This document shows, piece after piece, positions 8,664 to 11,659 of a stretch of DNA of 11,659 nt; position 1 is the first letter of the stretch; every line of letters starts with the position of its first letter. A program made the position numbers and the translations under genes. The DNA lies in contig JBKJUK010000129.1 in the NCBI GenBank assembly GCA_046590705.1, positions 1-11,659 on the forward strand, read 5' to 3'. Source of the stretch: JBKJUK01 sp046590705 (GTDB lineage Bacteria; Acidobacteriota; Thermoanaerobaculia; Gp7-AA8). Under the pieces are notes generated by a model. That model was not told the origin of the DNA. It saw only the letters and a list, made by a program, of their open reading frames with translations, and did no database searches.

Positions 8664-9179
8664 ATGGAAAAGGTAATGAAGCTCGAGCAACTTACGTCGA
8701 ACGAGGAGATGCGTCACGTTCCTCCTCTCGAGGTATTGCTGCGCCGTGTGGACGACATGCTGCGCCGGGGAATCGATGAAGCCCTGGCTTCCGCTCGCTC
8801 GGCTGATCAGGACACGATCCGCGACGTTGATGTGCAACTGAAACGAGCATCACTCTGTCTCGCGAGGGTTGCCGAACTGGCGAGACACCACCGTGGGGTG
8901 ACCGCTGCGCATCCCGAACCGAGGCCAATCATCGAAGCGCTGGAAGGCGCGGTCAGCAGCTTGAGGAATGCGGACAAGAACCTGCGGCGCAGGACTCCCT
9001 TCCATCACTTCGAGCGCTCCCGCGGTGAGATGCTTTACGGCTCGCTCCTGTCTGCTGAACAGTGTGTTGCGAAGGCCATCCAGCGACTCTCGGTTGCGGA
9101 TGGCGAGATCCACTACCGGCTCAGCATGCGGAACCCGCTGACCAGAGCGGTTCAAATGCCCGACCGCATTGCCGACTGA
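8664..9179 (+). CDS. hypothetical helical, Arg-rich protein, divergent to accA
   Basis: I do not recognise this family. The likely product is 171 residues, starting at an ATG with a strong GAGGA site; an ATG at 8607 would add 19 residues that look untranslated. The sequence is predicted by eye to be nearly all helix: an amphipathic stretch PPLEVLLRRVDDMLRRGIDE (about 20-39), a second Arg/Leu/Ala stretch with VDVQLKRASLCLARVAELAR (about 55-74), and a third with IEALEGAVSSLRNADKNLRR (about 89-108), then a tail rich in R and P. There is no signal peptide, membrane segment or known catalytic motif. Three helices of this kind suggest a cytoplasmic bundle that binds a partner or nucleic acid, but that is a guess. 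It is alone on its strand and shares a short divergent region with accA. Normal-looking codon use and a clear start argue that it is real. Confidence 0.75.
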   Translation: MEKVMKLEQLTSNEEMRHVPPLEVLLRRVDDMLRRGIDEALASARSADQDTIRDVDVQLKRASLCLARVAELARHHRGVTAAHPEPRPIIEALEGAVSSLRNADKNLRRRTPFHHFERSRGEMLYGSLLSAEQCVAKAIQRLSVADGEIHYRLSMRNPLTRAVQMPDRIAD

Positions 9180-9201
9180 ACAGGATAACGGCCTTTCATT
9201 A

Positions 9202-9231
9202 GCTCGCCGAAACCGGCGTAGTTCGGCGGGC
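9202..9231. repeat. 10-bp inverted repeat between convergent genes
   Basis: GCTCGCCGAA, a 10-nt loop, then TTCGGCGGGC: ten pairs with one G-T wobble on the plus strand. It lies 22 nt after the 8664-9179 gene and about 180 nt after the end of the oppositely directed 9409 gene. No T-run follows on either strand, so it is not a classic intrinsic terminator, but a GC-rich stem between convergent genes could serve both as a weak stop or as 3'-end protection. The rest of 9180-9408 holds smaller GC-rich inverted repeats (such as GCCAC/GTGG near 9254-9268) and no gene I can support. Confidence 0.35.
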
Positions 9232-9408
9232 GACCACGATCACTTCGGCTGTAGCCACGGGAGAGTGGTTTGGCAGTGCCGATCTCGGCCAGCAGCCGGC
9301 AGTCTCCGTTACACGTCAGCGGTTAGCCGTTCGTACGCCCGCTCGTATGCCCTGGTGAACATGCCTGACCGTGTTGTGCCGAGGGTAGTACCGAACGCCC
9401 GAAGTCCT

Positions 9409-11659
9409 TCAGGGCAGAACTACGACATCGGATCGTAAAGGAACGGACCGCAGCGTTGAGCGAAGACTGGCGATCTCGAAAGGTGAGGTGCCATCGGCGG
9501 ACTGGAATCTACGTGACTCTCCAGTCCGAAAGAAGACTACGGCGATCCTGTCCGTCTCTGCGATGTTCATCATAGCGACGCGCCCTCCCGCCCCGATCGA
9601 TGTCGGCCCGTCGGCATACGGCCGCAGGATGCTGGCCAAAGGGATGATGCGCCCGCCGACTTCGAGCGCCACCCATGCGCCTTCGTGGGAGGACTGGTTT
9701 TCGATGCGGAATGCCCTAACTGCGGCCGCAGGCAACTGCAGCTGCAGACGGTCCGTCGACGGGTCGACGCTATCCGCGCTCAAAACCTGTAGCGGCACCG
9801 TTCCACCGCCTACGATGAAGTAGCTCGTCCGTGTTGGTGGGCGTCGGATCAGAAAAGTACCGTCCGTGCTCACTGAGGACGAGTCGATGATTCGTTCTCC
9901 ATCAGAAAGCCAGACCCTAGCATTAAGTCCCCGCAGCTGAGGAATCTCCGCTCGAACAGAATCTTTCCGGGCGAGAGGAAGCACCACCGTACGCGTTCCG
10001 TCGTTTTCGAGCCTGATCCCCTTCTCGCACCGGTTCTCGTAGGATGGCGCCGACGCACAGACGGTCACCGGCAACTCGCTCGGAACGTTTTCAAAGATGA
10101 CCTCTCCAACAGCGTTCGCACTCACGGAGCGGTGATGCATCTCCAGATCGCCATCCGGTCCCCCACCGCTGACGTAGAACACTACTCGAGACGCTTGCAA
10201 TGGTCCGGTACTTCGCTCGTCGATGACGGTCACCTTGACTCGATTGTCGGGAACCTCTATGTCGTACACTGCGCCCTCGGTCATGCTGCGAACCGGAATA
10301 TGTTCGTAGGACCACGATCCGTCGCAGGAAGTGAGGCGCACCGGGCTGAATTGAGGAGGCATCCCGAATGATGCGGTGTACTCTCCGGTGACCTCGTCAG
10401 ATATCGCTGATCCAACCAGGAAGGCGATGTGCGCCTTCACCGGCTTCTTCCCGCGAGTGACTCGTCCGCTAAGTTTCCGAGCGTCGAATCGCACGTCAAC
10501 TGTGGCACGCGAGGCGGGGGAAACCTGCACCTTGGCCGGTTGACGAATCGTTCCTCGCCGGATTTCAACTGCATACTCGCGGGCAACCGGCGGGACCTCG
10601 AAGACGGCCGAGCCTTGCACACCTTCGAGCACGCGACTCTCGAGAATCGAGCACGGAGGCTCATCTCCGCGCCATGTTCCCTGCTCCGGACAGGCGCGAA
10701 GCCGCAGCTCGGTTCGAGGCGCTGCCAGTGACTCGCGGTTGATGGCCGCACAAGTAGCTCCGCTCGAATCGTTCGAGGCCAGTTCGAACGCCGGGTCGAC
10801 CGACCACGAGACTTCGATGGAGGAGGCTGGGGCGGGAAGAAGCGGCGCCTTTTCGACAGTGACGTCCCGGTCAGCAGCGACGATCACCTGCCGTCGCGCT
10901 GCACTCCACCCGACCCCCGAAATGACGATCTCGTATCTGCCCGGTTCCAGATCACGGAAGATCAGCAGATTGCGGTTGAAGAAGGGAGCGACTCGCAGTC
11001 CGATGTCGGGGGCCTTCTGAGATCCGCCTCGCTCAAGGTTGACCAGTCGGACAACGGGTGGACTGCCTTTGCTGAGTTTTTCCTTGATCTCGCCGCTCAA
11101 CCCTTTCGGGACGACAATTGGTACGATGAGTGCGCGCTTCGCTCCAGAGGGGAACTCCGCTTGCGCCACTTCGCCGGGTTTGGTTCTAATGGTCTTGCCG
11201 AGTCGGACCGGAACGCCATTCTTCACCAACATCGGAACAATGGAGACTCCGGCCGGGACCGACACGCGCGTGCCTCCTTTCTCTACTGGCCGAAAGGCTG
11301 ACTGACCTTCACCTGCAGCATCGTTAGAAAAGTAAACAGCAGCGTATTCGCCCTCGCGCCTTGCTTTCAGTGCACTGCTGAACTCGATGAACCCCGCCTC
11401 AATCAGACGGAACGTACGGGGGAGAGGCTTCGCATCGTTTCGAGCGCCCGAATCGACGAGGTAATACTCATTGGTCGTCAGAAGAGAGCTGTTCGCGAAG
11501 ATTCCCCATGAGCCAGCAGGAAGGACGAATGGCGTGTTGGATGGAAAGCAGAGAACCTTATCATCGACGAGCGTTGCGAACACGTCTTTGGAATCACGAG
11601 AAGATGAAAAAAAACACACGCGTGCATCGACACTCTGTCCTTGCATGCTCTTCGTGTGC
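9409..11659 (-). CDS. large beta-rich, probably exported protein with carboxypeptidase-regulatory-like modules, 5' end outside window
   Basis: The family is not recognised by name. From the first ATG in the window (11646) it has 745 residues, but the frame stays open to the edge and no good ribosome site precedes that ATG, so the real start, and perhaps a signal peptide, lies beyond. Nearly the whole chain looks like beta strands with short turns and little helix. Several stretches resemble carboxypeptidase-regulatory or Ig-like modules: 230-266 (FRDLEPGRYEIVISGVGW then VIVAADRDVTVE), 346-388 (AVFEVPPVAREYAVEIRRG), 392-410 (LSGRVTRGKKPVKAHIAFL), 470-560 (VKVTVIDE..., GEVIFENVPSELPVTVCASA) and 575-640. 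Eight scattered cysteines (11, 33, 299, 319, 332, 441, 530, 540) would allow disulfides outside the cytoplasm. No catalytic motif is seen. A cell-surface or periplasmic binding or scaffold role is inference. It does not belong to the accA operon. Confidence 0.8.
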   Translation of the reverse strand, partial: HTKSMQGQSVDARVCFFSSSRDSKDVFATLVDDKVLCFPSNTPFVLPAGSWGIFANSSLLTTNEYYLVDSGARNDAKPLPRTFRLIEAGFIEFSSALKARREGEYAAVYFSNDAAGEGQSAFRPVEKGGTRVSVPAGVSIVPMLVKNGVPVRLGKTIRTKPGEVAQAEFPSGAKRALIVPIVVPKGLSGEIKEKLSKGSPPVVRLVNLERGGSQKAPDIGLRVAPFFNRNLLIFRDLEPGRYEIVISGVGWSAARRQVIVAADRDVTVEKAPLLPAPASSIEVSWSVDPAFELASNDSSGATCAAINRESLAAPRTELRLRACPEQGTWRGDEPPCSILESRVLEGVQGSAVFEVPPVAREYAVEIRRGTIRQPAKVQVSPASRATVDVRFDARKLSGRVTRGKKPVKAHIAFLVGSAISDEVTGEYTASFGMPPQFSPVRLTSCDGSWSYEHIPVRSMTEGAVYDIEVPDNRVKVTVIDERSTGPLQASRVVFYVSGGGPDGDLEMHHRSVSANAVGEVIFENVPSELPVTVCASAPSYENRCEKGIRLENDGTRTVVLPLARKDSVRAEIPQLRGLNARVWLSDGERIIDSSSVSTDGTFLIRRPPTRTSYFIVGGGTVPLQVLSADSVDPSTDRLQLQLPAAAVRAFRIENQSSHEGAWVALEVGGRIIPLASILRPYADGPTSIGAGGRVAMMNIAETDRIAVVFFRTGESRRFQSADGTSPFEIASLRSTLRSVPLRSDVVVLP

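Noticed and set aside
9180..9408. Possible tRNA or structured RNA in the convergent gap
   Set aside because: Several small GC-rich inverted repeats are present, but no cloverleaf, no T-arm consensus and no CCA end could be found on either strand.
9169..9438. 89-codon plus-strand frame after the 8664 gene
   Set aside because: Overlaps the end of the previous gene, no ribosome site, low-complexity Arg/Ser-rich translation; runs into the convergent gene.
11603..11659. Plus-strand ATG followed by Lys codons and a Leu-Ala-Cys, like the start of a lipoprotein
   Set aside because: No hydrophobic core between the Lys residues and the Cys, and it lies antisense to the open frame of the large gene.

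Overview
The window reads as ordinary chromosomal DNA (GC visibly somewhat above half) from a diderm, LPS-making bacterium. Six complete genes and one edge-truncated gene run leftward on the minus strand in the order accA, recJ, lptC/lptA fusion, lptB, rpoN, hpf, hprK. One short unknown gene points the other way, and a large exported-looking gene that is cut by the right edge follows. Lpt genes show an outer membrane with LPS transport, and HPr kinase beside rpoN and hpf is the layout of the 'rpoN cluster' of many Gram-negative lineages. The lptC/lptA fusion, hprK in place of ptsN, and a large protein rich in carboxypeptidase-regulatory-like beta modules make me think of Acidobacteriota or a related deep diderm phylum. 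That placement is inference, not proof.

Layout: positions 1-921 hold hprK (3' end cut); 922-1068 is a 147-nt gap with a good sigma-54-type promoter candidate pointing at hprK; 1069-1635 is long-form hpf; 1648-3087 is rpoN; 3129-3929 is lptB; 3926-5890 is a single 654-residue LptC/LptA-like protein; 5887-7605 is recJ; 7605-8558 is accA. The joints accA/recJ, recJ/lptC-A and lptC-A/lptB are stop/start overlaps of 1 to 4 nt, so these four genes are almost certainly one translationally coupled operon. rpoN and hpf follow with gaps of 41 and 12 nt. A short divergent region (8559-8663) separates accA from an unrecognised helical protein (8664-9179, plus strand). That gene converges on the large beta-rich gene at 9409-11659 (minus, 5' end outside the window).

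Working together: AccA supplies malonyl-CoA for the acyl chains of phospholipid and lipid A, LptC/A and LptB move finished LPS out of the inner membrane, RpoN is the sigma factor usually embedded next to lpt genes, Hpf shuts down ribosomes in stationary phase, and HprK phosphorylates HPr to sense carbon state. The cluster thus joins envelope building with nutrient and growth-state control. RecJ is a repair nuclease carried inside the operon.

I found no convincing mobile element, CRISPR array, tRNA or rRNA. The points most worth a second look are the unusually long LptC/LptA fusion, the sigma-54-like promoter next to rpoN, and the two unknown genes on the right.
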